Positions 7,348 to 16,482 of a stretch of DNA of 64,000 bases are shown one piece after another. The DNA lies in the NCBI GenBank assembly GCA_964454975.1, contig CAYVVD010000007.1, positions 62,001 to 126,000 of the forward strand, in the 5' to 3' direction. A program made the translations under genes and the position numbers. The notes beneath the pieces were generated by a model that did no database searches, was not told the origin of the DNA, and worked only from the letters and a program-made list of their open reading frames with translations. Source of the DNA: CAYVVD01 sp964454975. GTDB taxonomy: Bacteria > Bacteroidota > Ignavibacteria > Kapaibacteriales > UBA2268. Position 1 is the stretch's first letter; each line of letters opens with the position of its first letter.

Positions 7348-8718
7348 CTACTTCTTTATCACAACAAACTCTGTGCGGCGGTTCTGACGGCGGCCTTCGT
7401 CTGTGTCGTTGCTTGCCACAGGCATTAAATCGCCATAGCCTTTAGTTTTGATGCGCTCTTTGGCAATTCCAAGGTTAATCAGTGCATTTTGAACGGCATC
7501 GGCACGCTTTTGCGAGAGCTTTTGGTTGTACCCGGTATCTCCCGTGGAATTGCGGTTGTCCGTATGGCCCTGGATTTCTATCATCATAGCCGGGTAAGTC
7601 TCCATCAGCTTAGCCACGCTTTTAATTATGGGCAGCGACTCCCGCTTGATGCTTGCTTTGTCGAAATCAAAATTAATGCGAAGAAGAGTAATTGTCCCCA
7701 CATCAGGAATATTGCTGAAATGTGATTTTGCCGATAGCGTATCGCCATTCAGGCAGTAAATCAGCTCAAGCTCATACCTGCCGTAATCTTCAAGCTCGAG
7801 GGGAATTTCATAGTAATTTGAAAGTCGTGTATATATATCGTCAAAAACATACTTGAATTCATCTGTTTTGTAGATGTGATGATACGTGCCGCCTGTATTC
7901 CGGGAGAATCCCTTCATATAGGCTGTATCTATATTTGCACCGAAGTCCACACCGCAAACCATGATATTATTATTTGCGGCAACAGCTATTACAGAGTCTT
8001 TTTTGAATGTAGAGCTATTATCAAATCCATCAGTAAAAACAACTACGGCACGTGAATCATAATCCTTAACCGGTATTAACTGCTCCAGGCCGGAGCCAAC
8101 AGCATTAGCTATTGCCGTCATACCACCGTATTTGCCGAGCCCGTCAATAGCAAGCGAGTTGCTTAGTGACTCCCGCGAAGTAGTGAGCGGAGATTCAACG
8201 CCAACAACAGCATCATATTTGATCAGCGAAAAAGCATCCTGACGGCGCTTGGCTTCAATAAGGCTTTTCATAGCGCGTTGCACGGCAAAAGCCCTGTCGT
8301 CGCCCATGGAGCCGCTGTGGTCCATGGCAAATGCAATCGCGTATTTTTCTTTGTCCATGGCATTAACTTCATTAACATCAAAGAGCTTTACTATTTTTCT
8401 CTCACCGTTTACGGTGAGGAATATCCCGCACCAGAAGTCACGGTAAGGCTTTTCGGCAGCGCCTTTCAGGTAGAACATTCTTTCGTCGCTCAAATGAGCA
8501 CGGATAATAACTTTGTCCGGCCTGCGTGTGTCAATTGAACTAATTTCCAGCTTTGCATCGTTTATATTATCAGGGTCGAAGTCTTTTACTTGTGTCATGA
8601 AGACGGGGTCATAACCTGTGGGAGGATTAGCGTCATCAAAAATAACAATCTCGCGCTCTTTTAAACCGGTGCAGGAAGCAAGGAGAACTGTAACAAAAAT
8701 CAACAACCAGGGTTTCAT
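7348..8718 (-). CDS. VWA-OmpA lipoprotein
   Basis: The start is placed at the ATG at 8718 because MKPWLLIFVTVLLASC is a clean lipoprotein signal with Cys at residue 16; the upstream TTG start would bury it. A beta-rich region follows, then a von Willebrand A domain with the MIDAS motif DHSGSMG and a later TDGFDNSS. The last ~110 residues form an OmpA-like peptidoglycan-binding domain (INFDFDKASI, IQGHTDNR, RADAVQNALI, GYGDLMPVASN, RRTEFVV). It is probably anchored in the outer membrane inner leaflet and binds peptidoglycan and a metal-dependent ligand. It is divergent from the ECF sigma gene. A second protein of the same design is at 51963. Confidence 0.88.
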   Translation of the reverse strand: MKPWLLIFVTVLLASCTGLKEREIVIFDDANPPTGYDPVFMTQVKDFDPDNINDAKLEISSIDTRRPDKVIIRAHLSDERMFYLKGAAEKPYRDFWCGIFLTVNGERKIVKLFDVNEVNAMDKEKYAIAFAMDHSGSMGDDRAFAVQRAMKSLIEAKRRQDAFSLIKYDAVVGVESPLTTSRESLSNSLAIDGLGKYGGMTAIANAVGSGLEQLIPVKDYDSRAVVVFTDGFDNSSTFKKDSVIAVAANNNIMVCGVDFGANIDTAYMKGFSRNTGGTYHHIYKTDEFKYVFDDIYTRLSNYYEIPLELEDYGRYELELIYCLNGDTLSAKSHFSNIPDVGTITLLRINFDFDKASIKRESLPIIKSVAKLMETYPAMMIEIQGHTDNRNSTGDTGYNQKLSQKRADAVQNALINLGIAKERIKTKGYGDLMPVASNDTDEGRRQNRRTEFVVIKK

Positions 8719-8871
8719 TTTTTTAACTTTTGGTTGAACAAGTAATTTTTCGAAGCGCAATATATGAATAAATGTTAATTTTAGGTTGATCTTTAAGGAT
8801 TGATAAGATTAAATGCTTTATTTTAAAAACGCTTGTAACATTTAAGAAATAATGGTGTTTTAGTTTATAGA

Positions 8872-9441
8872 ATGAAAAAAGGGTGGGCGGAACATAGCGA
8901 CCAAGAGTTATTTGACCTGATAGTTGCAGGAAGCAAGAATTCTGAGAACGCCTTCACGGAGCTTTATAACAGGTATTCGCCCCGTGTTTATGCCTATTGC
9001 AGGCGGTTCCTTGGCAACGAAGAGGAAGCGATGGACGTATTCCAGGAGACTTTCATAAAGTTCCACCAGTGTGCGGACAGGGACAGGGAAATGACTAATG
9101 TCCCCGCATTTCTTCTGAAAATAGCACGGAACTTGTGCGTAAACCTGAGAAGGCGCGAAAAGACAATGGTCACATTCGAGGATTATATGATAAATGACCA
9201 TGTTGTCCAGAGTGATAAGGACGAGCTTCTCGGATTGATAAAATCCGCTCTTGAACTACTGCCTGATGATTACAGGGAAGTATTCATCCTGAGGGAATAC
9301 GACGGGCTTTCGTACCAGGAAATTACGGATGTAACCGGGATAACCCTTGCAACAGTTAAAGTAAGAATCTTCAGGGCAAAACAGAAAATCAGGGAAATCC
9401 TGGCACCGTACCTGAAGGAGCTATCAAAATATGGAGATTAA
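8872..9441 (+). CDS. ECF-type RNA polymerase sigma factor
   Basis: A 189-residue sigma-70 family protein with only regions 2 and 4. Region 2 contains FTELYNRYSPRVYAYCRRFLG and then EEAMDVFQETFIKF for -10 recognition and core binding. Region 4 contains LELLPDDYREVFILREYDGLSYQEI and ATVKVRIFRAKQKIRE, a helix-turn-helix for the -35 element. The stop is 25 bp before the gene for a membrane anti-sigma factor, the typical ECF pair. The pair probably responds to envelope state, since a divergent neighbour encodes an OmpA-type lipoprotein. Confidence 0.95.
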   Translation: MKKGWAEHSDQELFDLIVAGSKNSENAFTELYNRYSPRVYAYCRRFLGNEEEAMDVFQETFIKFHQCADRDREMTNVPAFLLKIARNLCVNLRRREKTMVTFEDYMINDHVVQSDKDELLGLIKSALELLPDDYREVFILREYDGLSYQEITDVTGITLATVKVRIFRAKQKIREILAPYLKELSKYGD

Positions 9442-9466
9442 TTAAATTATATATTGAGACGTTACG

Positions 9467-10636
9467 ATGAACGAGTACATGGAACATACGCCTTCTGAAT
9501 TGCTGACGCTATATCTCGACGGGGAGATGCCTCCTGCGGACGAAGCGGCATTTTTCGCTACGGTTTCCGAAAGCGAAGAGCTCCAGTCCGAAATTAGAGA
9601 GATGCTCGCAATCAGAGAATCGGTGAAAAAAGACACCGAAGCTTACACGACACCTGATAAAGCAACAACTGCGGTATTTTCCAGCCTTGGCTATAAGGCT
9701 CCCGGGACACTGGCGCCCGCCGCTACCGGAAGCTTCTGGTCAAAAGTCTGGCTGCCTGCCGCAACAGCAGTAGTTGCTTCGCTTGTAACAACTTTTGCCG
9801 TGCTCTATTTCACAGGCAATACCGAAAGTGAGCCTTCAAGGGCTGCTCTTCCTCTGAAAGTTGAGACTGCACAAGTACAGGCAAGCGATTATATTGCCGA
9901 ATCAGGTTCAGGGATTGTAAATAATAAAAAGCAGATTCCCGTTGTTGCTTCATCAGCGCCTGTAAGCAAAGCTTTACTGCCCATCCTGCAGAAAGAAGAT
10001 CAAAATGCCCGGGCTGAGGAAGCTGCAACTGCTGAAGAATTTGTCAGTATAAACAATACGCGCCATATAGACAACCAGCTTGTGAACTGCATGTCCAGCA
10101 TTCCTACCCGTACTTTGAATGCACTGTCATCAGATATGCATAGCTCACCAAAGTTGGTGTTTGATTTTGAGAATGAACCGAGTAGTGAGAACTTCCAGGT
10201 ATATATACGAGGCCTTGGGGTATTGAATACTAACACAAATTCCACTACAATGCAGGCTTCAGACAATATTACTGCAGGAATTACTTTCGCTTCACTTGGC
10301 AATTTTAAATTAGGCGGCGAAGGAAATGTTGAGAAAATTTTCTTCGAGAATGATGCTGAATTAGGTAAGTCATTTGTCTGGGGTGCTTTTACATGCAAGT
10401 ATGAAAATCATAACCTTAAACTTTTTGGATTCGTGCAACCTTTCGCACAGGTATCAATTGGTACCGGTACATCGGGAATGTTATTAAATTCAAGGGAAGT
10501 GTTAGGTTTTGACATTTATCCATTTGATTCAAACGTAGGAATTCAATTGGGTTTAGAGAACTCATTAATTGGAATAGAAAACACAACAACCTACAGTAGA
10601 AATGCCGTTAACTTCGGAATTACTTATAAATTGTAA
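9467..10636 (+). CDS. Membrane anti-sigma factor with an outer-membrane-protein-like C-terminal domain
   Basis: A 389-residue protein. Residues 1-60 look like an anti-sigma N-terminus (PSELLTLYLDGEMPPADEAAF, as in zinc-finger-less ASD proteins). One membrane helix lies at about residues 92-117 (WLPAATAVVASLVTTFAVLYF). A low-complexity periplasmic linker follows, and then about 170 residues of alternating strands resembling a small outer-membrane barrel protein (VYIRGLGVLN, ITAGITFASLG, LFGFVQPFAQVSIGTG, NVGIQLGLE), ending in aromatic/hydrophobic NFGITYKL. It is paired with the ECF sigma gene 25 bp upstream. The anti-sigma role is inferred from position and N-terminal pattern; the barrel-like tail is unusual for this class. 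Confidence 0.75.
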   Translation: MNEYMEHTPSELLTLYLDGEMPPADEAAFFATVSESEELQSEIREMLAIRESVKKDTEAYTTPDKATTAVFSSLGYKAPGTLAPAATGSFWSKVWLPAATAVVASLVTTFAVLYFTGNTESEPSRAALPLKVETAQVQASDYIAESGSGIVNNKKQIPVVASSAPVSKALLPILQKEDQNARAEEAATAEEFVSINNTRHIDNQLVNCMSSIPTRTLNALSSDMHSSPKLVFDFENEPSSENFQVYIRGLGVLNTNTNSTTMQASDNITAGITFASLGNFKLGGEGNVEKIFFENDAELGKSFVWGAFTCKYENHNLKLFGFVQPFAQVSIGTGTSGMLLNSREVLGFDIYPFDSNVGIQLGLENSLIGIENTTTYSRNAVNFGITYKL

Positions 10637-10668
10637 TTCTCGTATCTGTTAACTGAATTTTTGTTAAT

Positions 10669-10698
10669 GGCTGATCCTTTTTGGATCAGCCTTTTTTT
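10669..10698 (+). terminator. Strong Rho-independent terminator of the sigma/anti-sigma operon
   Basis: A perfect 9-bp stem GGCTGATCC (10669-10677) / GGATCAGCC (10683-10691) with a T5 loop is followed by seven T. It lies 33 bp after the anti-sigma stop codon. Confidence 0.92.
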
Positions 10699-10855
10699 AA
10701 TGAAAAATGAAGAAAGAAAAAAGAGGATAATAAGAAAATTGCATAACTCAATAGTCTATTTGGGGATGGCAAATCAGTTGATAGTGTGTGTGGGGGGTAA
10801 GTATTTAAGGCATTAGATGCAACTTATTATCCACTGAGGGCACAGAAAATAAAAA

Positions 10856-11542
10856 TTACATCTCAATCATTCTATCCAGCAGCTTATAAAGATACTCGTG
10901 CATATCATTGGCAAGGTAGCTGTTGGCAATGATTTCGCGGAGGTTCATCACATAAATGTCCTCATTCAGTTCCATCAGTCCCTTCTGTGCCATTCTGACA
11001 ATGTCATCCTGCGGTATTTCTATGTGGAATTGTAAACCGACAGTGTTTCCGAGTACAAATCCCTGGTTGGGACAGTTGCCATTTGAAAAGGTGTGGACAG
11101 CACCTTCGGGCATGTCAAATGTCTCACCGTGCCAATGGAAAACGGGAATTTCAACAGGAAAGCCGTCAAACAATGGGTGTTCATTTTCTTTTTTTACTGG
11201 AAAAAAACCTATTTCCTTGAACTCGATTGGATAAACTTTGTTGCCGAGTGCGCTTGCTAACATCTGGGCACCGAGGCATATTCCGAGTACCGGCCTGCCG
11301 CTTGAAATAAATTTACGGATGAACTTTTTCTCTTCCACAAGCCAAGGGAATTTCTCCTCGTCATTTACACTCATAAAGCCGCCCATAATAACGAGCATGT
11401 CCGGTTCTGTTACGGGAGGAGCTTGCTGATTCTGCCAAAAGTCTGTAGTGCTTAACTTAATGCCACGGCTAAGGGCCCAGTCAATTATCCTGCCCGGACC
11501 CTCGTATTTAATATGCTGAAAAACATGAACGTTTTGGGGCAC
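10856..11542 (-). CDS. Class I glutamine amidotransferase-like protein (GMP synthase-type domain)
   Basis: A 228-residue stand-alone class I glutamine amidotransferase. The oxyanion strand MGGFMSVND, nucleophile Cys in GICLGAQML and His in GLQFHIE are all present, so glutamine hydrolysis is possible. There is no synthetase domain, so the acceptor is unknown; related proteins hydrolyse gamma-glutamyl compounds. The start is GTG, sharing one base with the upstream stop (TAGTG), so it is translationally coupled to the thiamine-binding-like gene at 11542-11781. Confidence 0.85.
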   Translation of the reverse strand: MPQNVHVFQHIKYEGPGRIIDWALSRGIKLSTTDFWQNQQAPPVTEPDMLVIMGGFMSVNDEEKFPWLVEEKKFIRKFISSGRPVLGICLGAQMLASALGNKVYPIEFKEIGFFPVKKENEHPLFDGFPVEIPVFHWHGETFDMPEGAVHTFSNGNCPNQGFVLGNTVGLQFHIEIPQDDIVRMAQKGLMELNEDIYVMNLREIIANSYLANDMHEYLYKLLDRMIEM

Positions 11543-11781
11543 TAATCCTTACCCTTTATCACTTTGATAATGAATGACGCCCTGTGCTTTTGAAACTCCG
11601 CTTCTATTTCTTTCGAAAGCAGAGCGAAAATCCTGTCATGTTCGCCTTTTATCTGCGTGCTCATCCTGTTTGTTTCTACTTCGAGTGATTCATCAAAATG
11701 AAGCCGGGAAATAAAATCTCTGATTGGTCCTTTGTAGTCCTTAGTAAGAGGATAAAAACTAATTTCTACAAAAATTCTCAT
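11542..11781 (-). CDS. YkoF/MTH1187-type thiamine-binding-like protein
   Basis: A 79-residue ferredoxin-like-fold protein with the MTH1187/YkoF pattern: EISFYPL near the start, RDFISRL, then LEVETNRMSTQIKG and a closing strand ASFIIKVIKG. Members of this family bind thiamine or related hydroxymethylpyrimidines or serve as small oligomeric sensors. It overlaps the following amidotransferase by one base and follows the large T9SS gene at 11788 by six bases, so all three may be transcribed together, although their products act in different places. Confidence 0.65.
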   Translation of the reverse strand: MRIFVEISFYPLTKDYKGPIRDFISRLHFDESLEVETNRMSTQIKGEHDRIFALLSKEIEAEFQKHRASFIIKVIKGKD

Positions 11782-11787
11782 TGTGTT

Positions 11788-14700
11788 TTATTTATTGTGA
11801 ATAACAGTTCCACCAATATAAGCGCCGGGGGTTTCAATCCGGAAAAAATATGTCCCGTCAGCTAAGCCATGTGGCTCCCACCTTATTATTCCATCGCCTG
11901 AAATATCAATGCCATCCTTGCTGACATCCCTTCCAAAGACATCAAACACCCTGACGGTTTTAATTTCATTAAAGCTAAAGCCTGTTTCAATAAACAATGC
12001 ATCCGAGAACGGGTTTGGATAAATCAGCATATCCTTTGTAGTTATATAATCAACTGATGTGATTGTATCGGCAGTCCTGAAATTCCATGTATCAGACCAG
12101 TCATTGCCGGTTTCATCATTGTATGCTTTTGCACGCCAGTAATATGTGGTTTTTGTTTCCAATCCCGATATGTTGTAACGCAGTAGTTGAAGCTTGTCGT
12201 CCTCAAAAAGCAGATTGTCAAAAACATTAGATTTTGAAACCTGCACATGGTATAATTCAGCTCCTTTTGTAGCATCCCATTCAAGCCTTACAGCGAGGTT
12301 AAGCCCGGTTGAATTATTGTCAGGCTTTGAGAGGAAAGTTGGTCCCATAAGGGTCCGGATGTTCCAGGTTTCTGACCAGTAGCTATGCCTGTCGTCGATG
12401 TTTACCCTTACTCTCCAGTAATAAGTGGTGTAAAAATCAAGATTATCAATTTGAAGTTCATTTATATCAAGGTCTGTAATTTCAACAATATTATCAGAAA
12501 ATGAATCATCGGTACCAAATTGCAGGTGGTAGGAATCTGCTCCGTTATAATCTTCCCAGAATAGCTTGATTGATAATTCCGCATCAAATGTTCCAGATGG
12601 CGGGTCAACAAGCTCAGGTTCGCGAATCGCCGTTTCGAAAGACCATGCTTCGGACCAATCGCTTGTTCCATGCTCGTTGACGGCTCTCACCCTCCAATAA
12701 TACTTTGTGTTGTAACCCAACAGTAGGAATCTATGTGTCGAATCAGTAAGTGTTTCACCATCAAAAGCAACCGGGTTGAACTCAGGATTCTTTGAAAGCT
12801 GGATAACATAGTCAATGCCAGTTGGTACTTTGTCCCAAAGGAAGTCGAGGTTGATGTATAATTCCGTAGCTCCGTTCTCAGGAAGTCTTAGCGAAGGAGC
12901 GGGCAGCTTGGTTGTGAAGTTCCAAACTTCCGACCAGTCGCTTTCAGTTTCCTGGCTGTGAGCCATAACACGCCAGTAGTATGTTGCCAAGTAATCAGTT
13001 ACATTTATTTCACGGCAAGTTTCAACAAGCGCGCTAATTGTGGTTACACCAGCGGAAAAGTCCGGAGAAGTGGAATATTCAAGAGTGTAACTTATAGCTC
13101 CCTCAACTTCTTCCCAGCAGAGTGTCAATGACAGGTTCGTACCCATAGTATCGCTTTCAGGGGAACTAAGGACAGGTGGAGCAAGAAATGTTCTGAAACT
13201 CCTAACCTGGGACCAGGCTCCAAGCTCCTGTTCATTTTTTCCACAAACACGCCAGAAATATTCCTTGTTAAAATCAAGTTCATCGAAAATCTTCCAGGTA
13301 GTATCCGAAAGAGTAATCCTTTCAAAAACACCGGTAAAGATTTTGTTAAAAGAAATTTCCAGAACATACATGTCAGCATTTTGGGTAGAATTCCAGGTTA
13401 ATATCGGGTGTCGCCTCAAACCGACTTCTTTGTCATTTGGGCTTATAAGTGAGGGTGTGCCAATATTTGCGCTGTCGATGCTTCGCTGCAGCGAGCCAAC
13501 TGAGAAGAAAATATCGCCTTCTTTAGTTAAATTCAAATCGTTAATTTCATGAATATTAAAATCAGCATTAAAATTTTCCCACCAGAGAAGGTTGGGCATA
13601 TCCGTATAATGCAATCCCAGTTTGGCACCAGACCCAACATAAACGCTGTCGTTGGTAGTTACTTCAATGCAGGATAAATTAGGAGGCGACTCAAAACCAA
13701 CATTATTCGGCTGCCAAGAATTACCATTGTTTGCGGAAATGTATAATCCGTTGCTGGTTGATGCCAGCATATCTCCTGTTGAGCGGAAAGCTAAATCGGT
13801 TATCCTGCCGTTCGGCTGGCTTCTAATCCAAAATCCAGTCCCAAAGTCATCGGAATGATAAAACCCGAACGAAGGATTATACAAGTAAACGTTATTATCC
13901 GGGTTGTATTCCAGGATAGTGATTTCGTCGGTAAATACGCCAAGGGTATCAGTGGAAACACCCAAATCGCGTGTCCTGTATAGCCATGCCTTATTGTCTT
14001 CTGCCTCGGGATCGAATGTTGCATATATAATCCCCTTACCCTCAACAGCAATTATAGAGCTGATAATCGCGCCATTCTGGGCGATTGTTGTCCAGGTATC
14101 ACCATAATCGGCCGAATACCTTACACCGCTTGAAGTAGCAGCAAATATTGTATCTCCGGCAATTTCCATATCAATTGGGAAAGCGCCTAAGTCTATCTCT
14201 TCCCAGGAATTGCCATAGTCGAGAGTTCTGAGTACCCTGCCGTCAGCGTCATTTACTATTAATAATTCGCTGCTTTCAAGCCAGATGTTCATACTAAAAA
14301 ATGTATTCCTAAGCCCGATGTATGTCCACAGCCTGCCATTATTAATACTTTTTAAAACTCCATCACGAGGCGAGCAAGCGTATAAATCACCATTTGATGC
14401 CATCGCAATATCATTAATTCCACTATTTTTTATGTTTGATATAATAAATGTCAAACCCAGTAGTTCATCCACATACCACAGACCCTTAGACCGCGTTCCG
14501 GCAATAAGCTCGCTGTTGTCATTGAAAAGAACAGAAGTTGTATTAAGGTCAGCTATTGTTGTGTCATATTCGCGCCAGGATACGCCCCAGTCATTAGATA
14601 AGACTATACCTCTCCCATTAGAGGATGCGAAAATTTCACCGACAGAATTTTCTGTCATGTTGTGAATGAAATCATTAGAAAGCATGCCGCTCGAGCGCTT

Positions 14701-15270
14701 CCAGGTTTTTGCGGTGTCCTCGGTTCGGAAGAAGCCATCTCCCCAGCTGCTTGCGACAATGTTGCCATTATCAGCAAAAATAATGTCGGTTATGTCGAGG
14801 TAACGAATCCCTGAGCTTACCCATTCCCAGTTATCACCTCCGTCAGCAGTTCTGAATACTCCCATGCCCCTTGTCCCGACATAAATATCGCCATTATCAT
14901 GCTGCCCGATAGTGCTTATTCTCAGATTGGAAAGCCCTGTGTTTTTTTCAGTCCAAGAATCGCCGTTATCATCGGATTTAAAAATGCCACCGCCATATGT
15001 ACCGGCATAAAGGTTATTGTCCGAGTCAACAGCAAGAGCGCTGACAAACATATTATCCAGGCCATTATTCACTTGTGTCCAGTTGCCGCCTCCGTCATTT
15101 GAACGGTAGATACCTTTTCCCCATGAACCGGCGAAAATAATATCATTTGAATTTATCGCAATGCAGATTATGTCACTGCCGGCAGGCCCGGCAACCCTTG
15201 CGAATTTATCCTGGGAATAAAGTGTGAAAGAAAAAATTATAAATATTAGAAATGATCTAATGTATGTCAT
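11788..15270 (-). CDS. Large T9SS cargo: Asp-box beta-propeller, fibronectin III repeats, sorting domain
   Basis: An 1160-residue secreted protein. A signal peptide (MTYIRSFLIFIIFSFTLYSQ) is followed by about 600 residues of BNR/Asp-box repeats such as SNDGGGNWTQ, SDDNGDSWTE and TADGGDNWEW, as in sortilin-like propellers. Five fibronectin type III modules follow, marked by repeated YYWRVRA and WSEAWSF motifs. The last ~80 residues (MLIYPNPFSDALFIE ... GLADGTYFFRIET) are a type A T9SS sorting domain that takes the protein to the cell surface or outside. The ligand is unknown. There is no catalytic signature; the Asp boxes are structural. Confidence 0.9.
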   Translation of the reverse strand: MTYIRSFLIFIIFSFTLYSQDKFARVAGPAGSDIICIAINSNDIIFAGSWGKGIYRSNDGGGNWTQVNNGLDNMFVSALAVDSDNNLYAGTYGGGIFKSDDNGDSWTEKNTGLSNLRISTIGQHDNGDIYVGTRGMGVFRTADGGDNWEWVSSGIRYLDITDIIFADNGNIVASSWGDGFFRTEDTAKTWKRSSGMLSNDFIHNMTENSVGEIFASSNGRGIVLSNDWGVSWREYDTTIADLNTTSVLFNDNSELIAGTRSKGLWYVDELLGLTFIISNIKNSGINDIAMASNGDLYACSPRDGVLKSINNGRLWTYIGLRNTFFSMNIWLESSELLIVNDADGRVLRTLDYGNSWEEIDLGAFPIDMEIAGDTIFAATSSGVRYSADYGDTWTTIAQNGAIISSIIAVEGKGIIYATFDPEAEDNKAWLYRTRDLGVSTDTLGVFTDEITILEYNPDNNVYLYNPSFGFYHSDDFGTGFWIRSQPNGRITDLAFRSTGDMLASTSNGLYISANNGNSWQPNNVGFESPPNLSCIEVTTNDSVYVGSGAKLGLHYTDMPNLLWWENFNADFNIHEINDLNLTKEGDIFFSVGSLQRSIDSANIGTPSLISPNDKEVGLRRHPILTWNSTQNADMYVLEISFNKIFTGVFERITLSDTTWKIFDELDFNKEYFWRVCGKNEQELGAWSQVRSFRTFLAPPVLSSPESDTMGTNLSLTLCWEEVEGAISYTLEYSTSPDFSAGVTTISALVETCREINVTDYLATYYWRVMAHSQETESDWSEVWNFTTKLPAPSLRLPENGATELYINLDFLWDKVPTGIDYVIQLSKNPEFNPVAFDGETLTDSTHRFLLLGYNTKYYWRVRAVNEHGTSDWSEAWSFETAIREPELVDPPSGTFDAELSIKLFWEDYNGADSYHLQFGTDDSFSDNIVEITDLDINELQIDNLDFYTTYYWRVRVNIDDRHSYWSETWNIRTLMGPTFLSKPDNNSTGLNLAVRLEWDATKGAELYHVQVSKSNVFDNLLFEDDKLQLLRYNISGLETKTTYYWRAKAYNDETGNDWSDTWNFRTADTITSVDYITTKDMLIYPNPFSDALFIETGFSFNEIKTVRVFDVFGRDVSKDGIDISGDGIIRWEPHGLADGTYFFRIETPGAYIGGTVIHNK

Positions 15271-15396
15271 ATCAACCCCTGATTATGCTGATTAAATTCC
15301 CGTTAACAATTTCTTAATAATAATCCATTAAATGGCTATTAGTTACATTCAATTTAAGTAAGTTTGTAATCGTTTCTATAAAAATGCGGAAAAACT

Positions 15397-16482
15397 ATGC
15401 AAATCGGATTAGTAGGATTGCCGTTTTCGGGCAAAACAACTCTTTTTCAGACTCTGACCGAAAGCAGTGTTGACGAAGCAAGCCAGGGGAAAAAAGATGC
15501 AAACCTGGCAATTGTAAAAGTTCCCGATGCAAGGCTGAACAAACTAACATATATTTATAAACCCAAAAAACAGGTAAATGGGACAATCGAGATTTATGAC
15601 CTTGCCGGAGTAGCTAAAAGCGACGGCAGCAAAAGCCCATTTTCAACGCAATTCCTGACAAAAGTAAGGAACAACGATGCATTGATCCATGTAGTACGGG
15701 GCTTCAAAGATGAAGCCGTACCGCATATCGAAGGAAGTATTGACATAAAAAGAGACATCTCGCTTTTTGACAGCGAACTTATGTTTGCAGACCTTGCATT
15801 TATCGAAGGAAGGTTCGAGAAGCTTGAAAAAGACCTGAGGAAACCTAAAAGCAAGGAAGAGGCACAAAAGGAAATTGAAGTGATGAAACGCTGGCAGGAT
15901 TCACTAGAAAATGAATCTCCACTCAGAGATGTTGAAATGGACGTCGAAGAAATAAAATATATTAAAAACTATCAGCCCCTGACAGCGAAACCACTGCTTA
16001 TAGCGTTGAATCTCGACGAAAGCGACGTTGAGCGCAGGGACGAACTCGTTGAAACGGCGCTCAAGGGTGTAACCGGAAAAAATGTTGCAGTTGAGCCCTT
16101 CTTTGCTAAAATCGAGATGGAACTATCCCAGCTCGAAGGCGAAGAAAAAGAAATGTTCATGTCTGAATACGGAATCGAAGAATCAGCGTTGAGCAGGCTT
16201 ATCAGGACTGCATATAATCTGCTGGGATTGCAGTCATTTTTCACTGTCGGCGAGGACGAATGCCGTGCCTGGACGATAAAAAAAGGGATGACCGCACAAG
16301 AGGCTGCCGGTGCAATTCATACTGATTTTTACAACAAATTTATCCGTGCTGAGGTTGTTGCATATAATGATTATATGGAAAACGGTTCAATGGCGGCATG
16401 TAAGGATAAGGGATTAGTGCGTCTGGAAGGTAAGGAGTATATTGTTCATGACGGGGATATTATGAATATAAGGCATGGCTAA
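15397..16482 (+). CDS. ychF: Redox-regulated ATPase YchF (Obg family)
   Basis: A 361-residue universally conserved P-loop protein. The N-terminal G domain has GLPFSGKTT (residues 6-14) and DLAG (switch II). The fourth base-recognition motif reads NLDE instead of NKxD, the change that makes YchF prefer ATP over GTP. A coiled-coil insertion (about 120-190) is followed by a C-terminal TGS domain (FFTVGEDECRAWTIKKG to HDGDIMNIRHG). It binds ribosomes and acts in stress and translation control. The 3' end overlaps that of the convergent kdsB by four bases. Confidence 0.96.
   Translation: MQIGLVGLPFSGKTTLFQTLTESSVDEASQGKKDANLAIVKVPDARLNKLTYIYKPKKQVNGTIEIYDLAGVAKSDGSKSPFSTQFLTKVRNNDALIHVVRGFKDEAVPHIEGSIDIKRDISLFDSELMFADLAFIEGRFEKLEKDLRKPKSKEEAQKEIEVMKRWQDSLENESPLRDVEMDVEEIKYIKNYQPLTAKPLLIALNLDESDVERRDELVETALKGVTGKNVAVEPFFAKIEMELSQLEGEEKEMFMSEYGIEESALSRLIRTAYNLLGLQSFFTVGEDECRAWTIKKGMTAQEAAGAIHTDFYNKFIRAEVVAYNDYMENGSMAACKDKGLVRLEGKEYIVHDGDIMNIRHG

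Noticed and set aside
14285..14665. Long open frames antisense to the T9SS propeller gene
   Set aside because: They mirror the opposite strand of a clear Asp-box repeat gene and show no domain or ribosome binding site.
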